This document shows positions 42,160 through 50,449 of a stretch of 64,000 bases of DNA, piece after piece; positions within the stretch are counted from its first letter, which is position 1; each line of letters begins with the position of its first letter. The DNA comes from Sphingomonas sp. Root710 (GTDB lineage Bacteria > Pseudomonadota > Alphaproteobacteria > Sphingomonadales > Sphingomonadaceae): contig NZ_LMIB01000012.1 of the NCBI RefSeq assembly GCF_001429065.1, forward strand, positions 248,001 through 312,000, written 5' to 3'. The notes beneath the pieces are model-generated. The model was not told the DNA's origin. It worked only from the letters and a program-made list of their open reading frames with translations, and did not search any database. Both the position numbers and the translations under genes were made by a program.

Positions 42160-43038
42160 CTATATCCCGACCTTTTCGTGCGCGACGCCCAGGCTGTAGC
42201 GCATCGCATCGGCAAAGCTGGTCGGCTCGCGGCCCAGGATCATCCGAAGGACATTGCCGTTCCCGACCAGGCCATAGCCGTCATAATGGTCGAGCATCAG
42301 CCGCAGTTCGCGGGCCTGTCCGGGCGTATAGCCCCGCGGCGCCGCGACGCGCGGGACGAGGGTGTCGGCGCTCGCCTTGCGCGCACTGATCGGGCGTCCC
42401 AGCACGGCACTAAGCCGCTCGGCCATCGCCACCGAGTCCAATATCTCCGGCCCCGCCAGCTCATAGGTAGCGAAGACATGGCCGTCCTCGCTGTGGATGA
42501 TAGCGGCGGCTTCGGCCAGATCGCCCTCGTGGATCGGTGCGAAAGGCTTGGCGGTATCGAAGGCGGGGATAAGTTCGCCGGCTTCGGCGTCGAAGAAAGC
42601 CAGCGCGGTCTGCGCATACATGGCGGGCTGGATGATCGTCCAGCGAAGCGCCGAATGGCGTAACAGATGCTCGGTCTGGCTCTTGCGGAAGTGGTGCGGC
42701 ATCTCGGGCGTGCCGGGGTGCAGGACCGAGTGATAGACGATCCGCGCCACCCCCGCGCGCTCGGCGGCGGCGATGATATGGCGCGCGAAGTCCGGTTCAC
42801 GCGGATCGAAGGACGGCGGGATATAATGGATCGCACTGGCGCCCGCGAAGGCCGCAGCCAGTGATCCGGCGTCCTGCAGGTCACCGCCGCGCAGCTCGAC
42901 CCCAGACGGCAGCAGCGCCGCCGCGTCGCCGCGCCGGGAGATCGCGCGGACGTGCGGGCCCTTGCCGATCAGCGCCCGGACGAGCGGGCGGCCGGTGCCG
43001 CTGGTGGCGCCGATAACGGCGATGATGCTCTCGGTCAT
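42160..43038 (-). CDS. NmrA-like NAD(P)-binding protein, paralogue 1
   Basis: From the ATG at 43038, behind GAGGATC, the protein is 292 residues. The N-terminus AVIGATSGTGRPLVRALIGK is an atypical SDR Rossmann motif, and IVYHSVLHPGTPEMPHH replaces the usual YxxxK active site. A close relative is encoded at 46017, with HSVLHAPTPAMPHH at the same place. Proteins of this group may act as NAD(P) sensors or as reductases. The gene has its own operator at 43112. Confidence 0.75.
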   Translation of the reverse strand: MTESIIAVIGATSGTGRPLVRALIGKGPHVRAISRRGDAAALLPSGVELRGGDLQDAGSLAAAFAGASAIHYIPPSFDPREPDFARHIIAAAERAGVARIVYHSVLHPGTPEMPHHFRKSQTEHLLRHSALRWTIIQPAMYAQTALAFFDAEAGELIPAFDTAKPFAPIHEGDLAEAAAIIHSEDGHVFATYELAGPEILDSVAMAERLSAVLGRPISARKASADTLVPRVAAPRGYTPGQARELRLMLDHYDGYGLVGNGNVLRMILGREPTSFADAMRYSLGVAHEKVGI

Positions 43039-43111
43039 GCGATCCTCAATCAAAAGGTGGCGGGAAGCCTCTAACTCGGCAACCCGCTTCACAGATCATG
43101 GACTTTTTAGA

Positions 43112-43123
43112 TTGATCGTTCAA
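43112..43123. promoter_or_regulatory. Operator copy, TTGATCGTTCAA
   Basis: TTGATCGTTCAA differs by one base from the consensus and is followed by CCAATTAAA. It lies 74 bases upstream of the leftward NmrA-like gene. Confidence 0.55.
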
Positions 43124-43178
43124 CCAATTAAATTCCGCCCCGGCCGGGCACGGTGTCCAGCCGGGTCAGCCCCCCAAC

Positions 43179-43910
43179 CTACCAGGCGGATTCGCCGCTC
43201 GCCTCCACGAACCGGCCTGAGACCGCATCGTCGCCTAGCAGCGCATATTTGACCGGCAGCTGGGCACCCTCCTCGACCGTCAGGAAACCCTGATGGCCGG
43301 TCAGGTCGGTCTTCACATAGCCCGGGCTGACCGAATTGATCACCAGCGGCGTGCCGCGCAGTTCCTCGCTCAACTGGACGGTCAGCATGTTCAGCGCCGC
43401 CTTCGAAGCGTTATAGCCCATCAGCCGCGCCGAATAATAAGGCGAGGTCGGATCGGCATTCTGGCTGAGCGAGCCGAGCGCGCTCGACAGGTTGACGATC
43501 CGCCCCGCCGCCGACTTGCGCAGCAGCGGCAGCATCGCCTGCGTCACCGCCAGCGTGCCGATGAAGTTGGTGTCCATGATCCGGCGGGCGGCCTCGGGCG
43601 AGGCGACGGTCGGCGGGCCGTCGGCGGCGTCGACGATGCCGGCATTGTTGACGAGGATGTCGAGCCGGCCATGTTCAGCCTCGATCGCCTTCGCCGCCGT
43701 GGCCAGGCTCGGATGATCGTTCAGATCGATGCGCAGCGACTGCACCGCCAGCCCGTCTGCGGCCAACGCCTCGGCAGCCGCGGCGCCCCGCGCCGCATCG
43801 CGCGCGCCGAGGATCACGAGGATCCCGGTCTGCGCGAGCTGGCGGGCGATCTCCAGCCCGATGCCCTTGTTCGCGCCGGTGACGAGGGCGATGCGTTTCG
43901 TGTCGGCCAT
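43179..43910 (-). CDS. Short-chain dehydrogenase/reductase
   Basis: The 243-residue classical SDR has LVTGANKGIGLEIARQ, NNAG and YNASKAALNML with the catalytic Tyr and Lys. The carbonyl-reductase-like 'NKGIG' motif and the VSPGYVKTDLTG segment place it near plant-type menthol or carbonyl reductases in layout. It is divergent from a TetR gene over 68 bases, so that TetR probably regulates it. The substrate may be a ketone or alcohol intermediate, or it may protect against toxic carbonyls. Confidence 0.87.
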   Translation of the reverse strand: MADTKRIALVTGANKGIGLEIARQLAQTGILVILGARDAARGAAAAEALAADGLAVQSLRIDLNDHPSLATAAKAIEAEHGRLDILVNNAGIVDAADGPPTVASPEAARRIMDTNFIGTLAVTQAMLPLLRKSAAGRIVNLSSALGSLSQNADPTSPYYSARLMGYNASKAALNMLTVQLSEELRGTPLVINSVSPGYVKTDLTGHQGFLTVEEGAQLPVKYALLGDDAVSGRFVEASGESAW

Positions 43911-43978
43911 GCCGAATTCCTTTCGTGTTTTTGTGACGACTCAGGATATGAAGGATTATTCACTTTGAGGATTCGCTT

Positions 43979-44629
43979 ATGGCCTCGGATGCCCCGGCCC
44001 ATCTAAATCCCCGGAAAATGCCGCGTCAGGCACGGGCGGCGGCGACGGTCGAAGCCATTTTCGAGGCGACCATTCAGGTTTTGGTCGCCGAGGGCCCGCG
44101 CCGTCTGACCACCACCCGCGTCGCCGAACGGGCCGGGGTTTCGATCGGCAGCCTCTACCAATATTTCCCGCACAAGCAGGCGTTGTTCTACGCACTCAAC
44201 GAGCGCTACCTCGAAGCCCTTGCCGCCACGGTGGAGGCGAGCTGCCAGGCCCGGCACGGCGCGACCGCCGCCGAGATGGTCGAGGCGCTCGTCACCACCT
44301 ATTGGACCGTCAAGATGGACCGGCCCGAGGTGACCCAGGCGCTCTACCGCTCGGTCGCCGAACTCGACAATGCGGCGATGATCGCGACCTTCAGCCGCCG
44401 GGTCGACACCGCCACCGCCGCGATGCTGGCGAGCGCCTCCGATGCGGTCTTCGCCGATCTGCCGATCGTCAACCTCACCTTGCTCAGCACGATCTTCGGC
44501 ACGGTGCGCAACATCTTCACCCGCAACCTGTCGCTGGCCGAAAGCCGCGCCGTCCACCGGCAGCTGGTGCTGATGTGTCAGGCCTATCTGAACGCCGTCC
44601 AAGCCCAGCCGCACGATGTCGCTGCCTAA
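43979..44629 (+). CDS. TetR-family regulator
   Basis: The 216-residue protein has the TetR helix-turn-helix with RAGVSIGSLYQYFPHKQALF and a C-terminal domain of the AefR-like type. It is divergent from an SDR gene across a 68-base promoter region and probably represses it, as commonly found for small detoxification modules. Its stop overlaps by a few bases the stop of the convergent O-demethylase gene. I see no copy of either locus operator in its promoter. Confidence 0.85.
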   Translation: MASDAPAHLNPRKMPRQARAAATVEAIFEATIQVLVAEGPRRLTTTRVAERAGVSIGSLYQYFPHKQALFYALNERYLEALAATVEASCQARHGATAAEMVEALVTTYWTVKMDRPEVTQALYRSVAELDNAAMIATFSRRVDTATAAMLASASDAVFADLPIVNLTLLSTIFGTVRNIFTRNLSLAESRAVHRQLVLMCQAYLNAVQAQPHDVAA

Positions 44630-45987
44630 TCCTTTTTTATGTTCTTCTGGAAATAGGGGGCTGGCGCGACCGTCGCGCGGATTTCGTGGACGACATTGTC
44701 CTCGACGGTGATCCGGCGCGAGTTCGGTTCGCCCCAGCGCAGCATCACCTCGGTTCCCGGCTCGCTATGCTCGACGCCGACCAGCGACAGCGACAGCATC
44801 TGCCGGGCGTTGGCGCTGATCCCGGCATATTGCGAGACGCCGGTGCGGCGGCCGCCCTTGATCACTTCGTCGCACTGATAGGTCGCGTAGATCGACAGCG
44901 GCATCTTGATGAAGCGAGCGGGATTCTCGCGCTCGAACAGCGAGGCGCGCATCGCCTCCATCACATCGTCCTGGTTCCAGACGAGCGTGACCTTCTTGCG
45001 CTTCGGATTCTTGATCTTCTCGGCCAACGCATCACGACCGATGAAATCTTCGTCGAAGTCGATAAACGGACCGTAGCCGACCTCGATCGGGTCCATATAA
45101 TAATCGCGGATATCATCGGACTCGAGGCTGCCGCCCAGCGACGCCAGCGCCGGACGATGGTTCGGCGACAGCCATTCGCGGAACGGCTTCATCGCGTCAC
45201 CGTCATAGATCCCGGGCAGCGGCGTCGCCATCCAGCCTGACTCGATCGACGAAGTGGGAAAGGCGAGCCCGCCGACCTTGCGCATCCCATATTTCTCGCC
45301 GGTCGTGGTCAGCGCTTCGAGAACCGCCGCCTGATCCGCCCAGGGCCCGAAGATCTCGAAGCCCGGCGACCCCGCCATGCCGTGACGCAGCGCGCGCACC
45401 GGCTTGCCCGCGATCTCGAACTCGCCGATCCCGAAGAAGCCGATCTTGGGCAGCGTCCCGCCGGTTACCTCGTTCATCAGGTCGAGCGCATGCGGGCCCT
45501 GCACCTGATAGGCGAAGATGCGCGGTTCGCCGCCGCGCAGGCCGACCGTCTCGTCGCGGTCCATCTCGATGTCATAATCGCCCGATTCGACGTTGAACTG
45601 CACCCAGTCGCTGATCGTCGGCCCGGCGGCGACGCGATAGACGTCGTCCGATGTGTGGAAGCAGATGCCGTCGGCGATCAAATAACCGTCGGGGCTGGCG
45701 CAGATCAGCTGCTTGCCCCGGTTGACCGGAAACTCGCCGATCTTGTTCGCGCCGATCCGGGTCAGCAGCCGCTTCGCATCGGGACCTCTCAGGTAGAGAT
45801 GCGTCATATGATAGGAGCTTTCGAGCAGCGCGCAGGACTCGCGCCACGCCCGCTGCTCGTCGCGCCAGTTGGTGAACTCCGGCGGGATGCCCGGAAAGGC
45901 GTGCGAGCCATAGGGCGACGAGCGGAGCAGGTTCACCGGTCCGCCGGCGGCGGCGAGCATCTCTTCCAGGTTGTTGTATGTCGGCAT
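44626..45987 (-). CDS. Tetrahydrofolate-dependent O-demethylase, LigM/DesA-like
   Basis: The 453-residue protein is a GcvT-fold methyltransferase. It closely follows the LigM/DesA pattern of sphingomonad lignin catabolism: N-terminal NLEEMLAAAGGPVNLLRSS, FTNWRDEQRAWRESCALLES, ALRHGMAGSPGFEIFGPW, IESGWMATPLPGIYDGD, and IEVGYGPFIDFDEDFIGRDA. LigM (vanillate or 3-O-methylgallate) and DesA (syringate) move the aromatic O-methyl group to THF, giving methyl-THF. The ligand here is likely a methoxylated aromatic or phenolic. It is the last gene of a six-gene leftward operon whose divergent partner carries metF and purU, which would recycle methyl-THF. Confidence 0.88.
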   Translation of the reverse strand: MPTYNNLEEMLAAAGGPVNLLRSSPYGSHAFPGIPPEFTNWRDEQRAWRESCALLESSYHMTHLYLRGPDAKRLLTRIGANKIGEFPVNRGKQLICASPDGYLIADGICFHTSDDVYRVAAGPTISDWVQFNVESGDYDIEMDRDETVGLRGGEPRIFAYQVQGPHALDLMNEVTGGTLPKIGFFGIGEFEIAGKPVRALRHGMAGSPGFEIFGPWADQAAVLEALTTTGEKYGMRKVGGLAFPTSSIESGWMATPLPGIYDGDAMKPFREWLSPNHRPALASLGGSLESDDIRDYYMDPIEVGYGPFIDFDEDFIGRDALAEKIKNPKRKKVTLVWNQDDVMEAMRASLFERENPARFIKMPLSIYATYQCDEVIKGGRRTGVSQYAGISANARQMLSLSLVGVEHSEPGTEVMLRWGEPNSRRITVEDNVVHEIRATVAPAPYFQKNIKKD

Positions 45988-46016
45988 CGTGTCTTCCTTG
46001 GATTTCCTGGAAAAGG

Positions 46017-46868
46017 TCAGGCCCAGTCGCGCTGGACGACCGCGGCGAAGGTGGTGGAGGGGCGGCCCAGCAGCATCTCCAGCACCCGGCCGTTGCCGGG
46101 CAGGCCGAAGTCGCCATAATGGCGATACATCGCAACCAGCTCCTCGGTCTGGCCGGGATCGAATCCCTTTCGCTCCGCGCGGACCTTCGCGAAGCTTTCG
46201 GTGTCCTCCTGGCGGAAGACGATGTCGCGGCCGAGCGTCGCCTTCAGGATCGCCGCCATCTCGACCGGGGTCAGCCGCTCGCTGCCCGCCAGTTCATAGG
46301 TGGCATATTCGTGGTTCTCGCCGGTCAGGATATTGGCGGTCGCCTCGGTCAGGTCGGGCAGGTCGATCGGGTTGAACAGCCGGTCGATCGCATAAGGCGG
46401 GGTGAACGCGCCCGCGTCCCGGTCGAAGAAGGTCAGGCAGGTCTGGCTGTACATGGCGGGCTGAACGATCGTCCACACCAGCGGGGATTCGCGCAGCATC
46501 AGTTCGACCAACGCCTTGCGGCCATGGTGCGGCATCGCCGGGGTCGGCGCGTGGAGCACCGAATGATAGACGATGCGCGGCACCCCCGCCTGCTGGGCGG
46601 CGGCGATCAGTGCGGTCGCGAACTCGATCTCGCGCGGATTGAACGAGGGCGGGATATAATAGAGCGCCCGCGCGCCTTCGATCGCGGCGGCAAGCTGATC
46701 GACGCTCGCGAGATCGGCGATCCGTGCCTCGCGGAACATCGCCGCCTGCTCGGCACGGCGCACCACCGCGCGGACGGGCGCCCCGCGCCGCTCGAGCTCG
46801 GCGACCAGCGGACGGCCGGACAGTCCGGCCGCGCCCAGGATCGCGATGGGGCTTGTCGTTTCAACCAT
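46017..46868 (-). CDS. NmrA-like NAD(P)-binding protein, paralogue 2
   Basis: From the ATG at 46868 the protein is 283 residues and parallels the gene at 42160 nearly end to end: AILGAAGLSGRPLVAELERR, PSFNPREIEF, VYHSVLHAPTPAMPHH, and ATYELAGSERLTPVEM. It lies in the O-demethylase operon, so each of the two regulons has one member. A reductase or isomerase role on a phenolic intermediate is possible, but no catalytic triad is obvious. The proposed pairing implies related chemistry in both branches. Confidence 0.75.
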   Translation of the reverse strand: MVETTSPIAILGAAGLSGRPLVAELERRGAPVRAVVRRAEQAAMFREARIADLASVDQLAAAIEGARALYYIPPSFNPREIEFATALIAAAQQAGVPRIVYHSVLHAPTPAMPHHGRKALVELMLRESPLVWTIVQPAMYSQTCLTFFDRDAGAFTPPYAIDRLFNPIDLPDLTEATANILTGENHEYATYELAGSERLTPVEMAAILKATLGRDIVFRQEDTESFAKVRAERKGFDPGQTEELVAMYRHYGDFGLPGNGRVLEMLLGRPSTTFAAVVQRDWA

Positions 46869-46891
46869 ATCTTCAGTCCTTCCAGGCCGTC

Positions 46892-48328
46892 TCAGGCGGC
46901 CGTTCGTTCGGGGCGGACGGACCGGGCCCATGCGGCGCGGAAATCGTCCATCAATCCGGCGGTTTCGACCCGTGCGAAGCGGGCCATGATCCGGTCGCGC
47001 GAGGCGGTCAGCCGGGTGCGGATCGCAGGCCAGTCATGCCCGCGCAGACGCCCGCCGCGCTTCACCGCCCGGCCCGCGACGAACACCGAGTCCACATCGG
47101 ACGGGTTGGCGTAGAAGACGATCGCCGCCGCCGGATCGTTGACCGGGGCCATGTTGATCGAGTCGGTCCGGATCAGGACGATGTCGGCCGCCTTGCCGGG
47201 GCTGAGCGACCCGGCGCGGTCGCCGGTCCCCGCCGCCGCCGCGCCGCCCACCGTCGCCATCCGCACCATGTCGCGGGCGGGCCGGCGCCGGGTCAGCGGC
47301 AGGCTGCCCTCGGCCTCGTAATCGCGAAAGCGCTGGACCTGGAGGAGCATCCGCATCTGCGAGAAGAGGTCGCCGGCGACGCTCGACGAGATGTCGGTGC
47401 CCAGCGACGGCTCCTTGCCGCTGCGCGCCACCCGCGCCGCGACCGGAAAGCCCATCCCCATCTGCAATTCGGTGTCGGGGGTTGTCGATACCCAGCCGCC
47501 CTGCGCCGCGAGCAGATCGAGGTCGTGATCGCTCAGATGCGCGCCGTGCGAGAAGAGGAGATCGTCGCCGAGCAGCCCCGCCGCCGCCAGTGCGGGGACA
47601 AAGCGGACCTGTTCATTGACCCCGGTGCCGATATGGACGCTGATCCGCGCGGGCTCCAGCTCGCGCAGCAGCCTTATCTCCTCGACCGCCGGGCCGGTCT
47701 CGGTCAGCCGCGACCATTCGGTCGAGGCGAGCCCGAATTGCAGCAGGTCGTCGGGCCCGGTGAAATAGGTATCGCGGATGCGCCGGGCGTTGGCGCGATG
47801 GAAATCGCTCACCGGGCTATGGACCAGCGTCGAGGCGATATGGTCGCCGTCGCGCTTCGGATTCTCGTACATGCCGTAGCAGAAGACGCCGCGAACCCCG
47901 CTATCCTTCAGTCCGCACACCAGCGCGTCGCTATGCGCCTCGCTGATCTGGAGGTGCGAATGATCGACGATCGTCGTCACCCCGGCGTTGAGCGCCTCCA
48001 GCGCGCCCGCGAGATTGCCGATATAGGCGTCTTCGGCGTCATAGCTGGTGCAATAGCCATGGCGCATCAGCACGACATAGTCGAACAGGCTCCAGTCGGC
48101 GACGACGCCGCGCAACTGGGTCTGCCAGTAATGGCGGTGGGTATCGGCGAAGCCCGGGGTCACGATCATCCCCGCAGCATCGACGATCTCGGCATCGTCG
48201 GCGGCGATCGTCGGCGCGACCGCGACGATCCGGCCGTCCTCGACCAATATGTCTCCCTGCGGCAGATCGCCGATCGCCGGGTCCATCGACAGGATATGCC
48301 CGCCCCGGATCAGCATGCGCGCACCCAT
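46892..48328 (-). CDS. Amidohydrolase (TrzN/chlorohydrolase-like)
   Basis: The 478-residue protein has the metal-dependent amidohydrolase layout: VTPGFADTHRHYWQTQ gives the first two metal histidines. Later TTIVDHSHLQIS, ARISVHIGTGVNEQ, DLLFSHGAHLSDHD and SLGTDISSSVAGDLF give further ligands. The family (cytosine deaminase/chlorohydrolase-like) usually deaminates or dechlorinates ring compounds, or hydrolyses amides and lactones. It sits between an MFS transporter and an NmrA-like gene in the O-demethylase operon, so its likely substrate is part of the same compound. The stop at 46892 lies 23 bases before the next start. Confidence 0.85.
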   Translation of the reverse strand: MGARMLIRGGHILSMDPAIGDLPQGDILVEDGRIVAVAPTIAADDAEIVDAAGMIVTPGFADTHRHYWQTQLRGVVADWSLFDYVVLMRHGYCTSYDAEDAYIGNLAGALEALNAGVTTIVDHSHLQISEAHSDALVCGLKDSGVRGVFCYGMYENPKRDGDHIASTLVHSPVSDFHRANARRIRDTYFTGPDDLLQFGLASTEWSRLTETGPAVEEIRLLRELEPARISVHIGTGVNEQVRFVPALAAAGLLGDDLLFSHGAHLSDHDLDLLAAQGGWVSTTPDTELQMGMGFPVAARVARSGKEPSLGTDISSSVAGDLFSQMRMLLQVQRFRDYEAEGSLPLTRRRPARDMVRMATVGGAAAAGTGDRAGSLSPGKAADIVLIRTDSINMAPVNDPAAAIVFYANPSDVDSVFVAGRAVKRGGRLRGHDWPAIRTRLTASRDRIMARFARVETAGLMDDFRAAWARSVRPERTAA

Positions 48329-48331
48329 CGA

Positions 48332-49552
48332 TCAGCCCTCGGCCACGCGTTCGCGCGGGTGCAGCCGTCGCAACGTCGCGACGAGCGCCGCAGCACCGAC
48401 CAGCACCGCCGCCGCGAGCAGGAAGCCGCCGCGATAGCTGCCGGCATGATCGTAGAGATATCCCATGATCGTAGGGCCCATCGCGCTGCCGAACAGGAAG
48501 ACGCCGAACAGCCCGCCATAGGCGGTGCCATAATGCTGGCGCGGGAAGTGGCGGGCGGTCAGGTAGCAGAGCAGGTCGACCTCGCTGCCCATCGCCAGCC
48601 CGACGACCAGCGCGCCGATGATCGCCACCGAGGCGCCTTCGAGCGCGAGAATGGAAAGGCCCACCGAGGTGATCAGGAACAGCGCCGCCGCGACATATTC
48701 GGGCACCAGCCGGTCGAGCAGCCAGCCCGTCACCAGCCGCCCGCAGATCAGCGCGACGCCGAGCAGCGAAGCGAGCTGCGCCGCCCGCGCCGTGGTCAAC
48801 CCGCCATCGACCATCATCGGCACGAAATGGACCACCGACGCCGCGATCGCGTTGGCCGCAAGCAGGAAGGTCGCGGCGAGGAGCAGAAAGGGCCGCTGCG
48901 ACCAGATATCCCAGCCGCGCACCGCCGCCGAAGCCTCGCCGGTCGGGGCGGCAGGCGCTGATGCGCCGCCACGCTTCGTCCCGATCAGGATCGCGACCAG
49001 CACGCCGACGACGATCACGATCGAGGCGAGCAGGCGATAGGCCCCGCGCCAGTCGCCTTCCTGAAGGGTCGAGGAGAGAATGAACGGGATGGTGAACGCG
49101 CCCATCCCCGCGCCGGTCTGCATCATCGCCAGCGCCAGCCCCCGGTGCCGGTCGAACGCGTCGACCACCAGTCGGCTGAACGACACCGAACTCGATCCCG
49201 CCCCCAGCAGCGCGATCAGCACCGAACAGGCGAGCAGCGACGCCAGGCTGCTGGTCGCCCAGGCGCAGATGACGAAGCTCGCCGCCAGCCCGGCCAGCGA
49301 GACGAGGCCGATCAGCCGCGCCCCCAGCCGGTCGACCGCCCGACCGAGCAGCGGGGCCATCACCGCCGCGGTCATGCTGCATACCAGCAGCGCCAGCGTC
49401 GCCTCGCCCCGGCTCAGGCCCAGGTCGCGGGCGATCGGGATCAGCAGCAATCCGCTCGAATAGAAATAGGCTGAGCTATATCCGGACGCGACGCCGAGGA
49501 AGCATCCGAGCAGGATGCGGCCCTGATAGAGGCGGATAGTGTCGTTCTGCAT
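48332..49552 (-). CDS. MFS transporter
   Basis: Using the ATG at 49552 the protein is 406 residues with about twelve hydrophobic segments. Examples are LLGCFLGVASGYSSAYFY, ATLALLVCSMTAAVMAPLLG followed by RAVDRLGARL (MFS loop 2-3 motif), and QTGAGMGAFTIPFILS. It belongs to the major facilitator superfamily, probably of the oxalate/formate or monocarboxylate-like group. It would import the aromatic acid or its breakdown product across the inner membrane. The neighbouring genes (cyclase, amidohydrolase, O-demethylase) form one operon with it. Confidence 0.88.
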   Translation of the reverse strand: MQNDTIRLYQGRILLGCFLGVASGYSSAYFYSSGLLLIPIARDLGLSRGEATLALLVCSMTAAVMAPLLGRAVDRLGARLIGLVSLAGLAASFVICAWATSSLASLLACSVLIALLGAGSSSVSFSRLVVDAFDRHRGLALAMMQTGAGMGAFTIPFILSSTLQEGDWRGAYRLLASIVIVVGVLVAILIGTKRGGASAPAAPTGEASAAVRGWDIWSQRPFLLLAATFLLAANAIAASVVHFVPMMVDGGLTTARAAQLASLLGVALICGRLVTGWLLDRLVPEYVAAALFLITSVGLSILALEGASVAIIGALVVGLAMGSEVDLLCYLTARHFPRQHYGTAYGGLFGVFLFGSAMGPTIMGYLYDHAGSYRGGFLLAAAVLVGAAALVATLRRLHPRERVAEG

Positions 49553-49621
49553 GGTCACATCCGGATGCCCGATGGTGATCCGGGATGGCCGCGGCCATCC
49601 CGGATGGAAACGGAAGTCAGA

Positions 49622-50425
49622 TCAATCGACGAAGGCCACGACGCGCGCGGGCGCGGCGCTCATGCCCTTCAGCTTGATCGGGAAGAAGCCTACCATGAAT
49701 CCGCGCAAGGGAAGTGCGCCCAGATTTTCCAGCTTCTGGACGATGAAGGCCTCGCGCTCCTTGATCGCATAATGGCCGTCCCACAGCACCGAACGGTCGC
49801 CGGTCTCGGCGAAGATCTTGCGCATCACGTCGAACGGACGATCCCAGGCGAAGCTGTCGGTGCCGAGAATGGTCGCGCCCTGGTTGGTCAGGTGCAGCGT
49901 CCCCTCGCGGGTCATGCCCGGATAGGTGGTGAACTCCGGATCATTATAGCCGTAGCGTTCCTGCCCGGTGCGCAGCAGCACCGCCATGCCCTGCTCGATC
50001 CTGCCGCCGGCCGCTTCCAGCGCGCGATCGAGCGCCTCGATGCTGATCGCCTCGCGCGGCTGCACCCAAGGGCGGACGTCGAGGACGATCCCCGGCCGGT
50101 AAAGCTCTTCCAGGGCGATGTCGGAGATCGTCCGCGCCGCCTTGCCCTCGATCGTCGCACCCGAATGGAGCGGCGCGTCGACATGGGTGCCGCAATGCGA
50201 CGACATGTCGTTGAGCCGCTCCGCCCCCCAGCCTTCGCCATCGGGCAGATCTTCGGGGCAGCAGCCCAGGACGTTGCAGGTGATCTCCAGCCCCTTTTCC
50301 TTGGGATGGAACACCTCGACAACCGGGGCGACGACCGCCTTCAGATGCTTGATGTGGTCGGGTAACAGATCCCGCTGGGCGGGATCGATGGTGGAGGTGA
50401 GGTCGACGATACGGGGCAAGGTCAA
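49622..50425 (-). CDS. Cyclase-family (kynurenine-formamidase-like) hydrolase
   Basis: The 267-residue protein starts at TTG 50425 or the TTG at 50419, with AAAAGG upstream; no ATG is near. The characteristic cyclase motif SSHCGTHVDAPLH (HxGTHxD) gives the metal ligands, and FMVGFFPIKLKGMSAAPARV ends the protein. Members hydrolyse arylformamides, lactones or cyclic amides with a metal. It lies 24 bases from the TonB receptor stop, so it belongs to the same operon. It could open a lactone or cleave an N-formyl group. Confidence 0.82.
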   Translation of the reverse strand: MTLPRIVDLTSTIDPAQRDLLPDHIKHLKAVVAPVVEVFHPKEKGLEITCNVLGCCPEDLPDGEGWGAERLNDMSSHCGTHVDAPLHSGATIEGKAARTISDIALEELYRPGIVLDVRPWVQPREAISIEALDRALEAAGGRIEQGMAVLLRTGQERYGYNDPEFTTYPGMTREGTLHLTNQGATILGTDSFAWDRPFDVMRKIFAETGDRSVLWDGHYAIKEREAFIVQKLENLGALPLRGFMVGFFPIKLKGMSAAPARVVAFVD

Positions 50426-50449
50426 TTTCCTTTTACTGATAAACTACGA

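Noticed and set aside
46724-48961. A 745-codon plus-strand open frame
   Set aside because: It is a shadow opposite the amidohydrolase, NmrA-like and MFS genes, is very rich in Arg, Gln and His, and has no domain.
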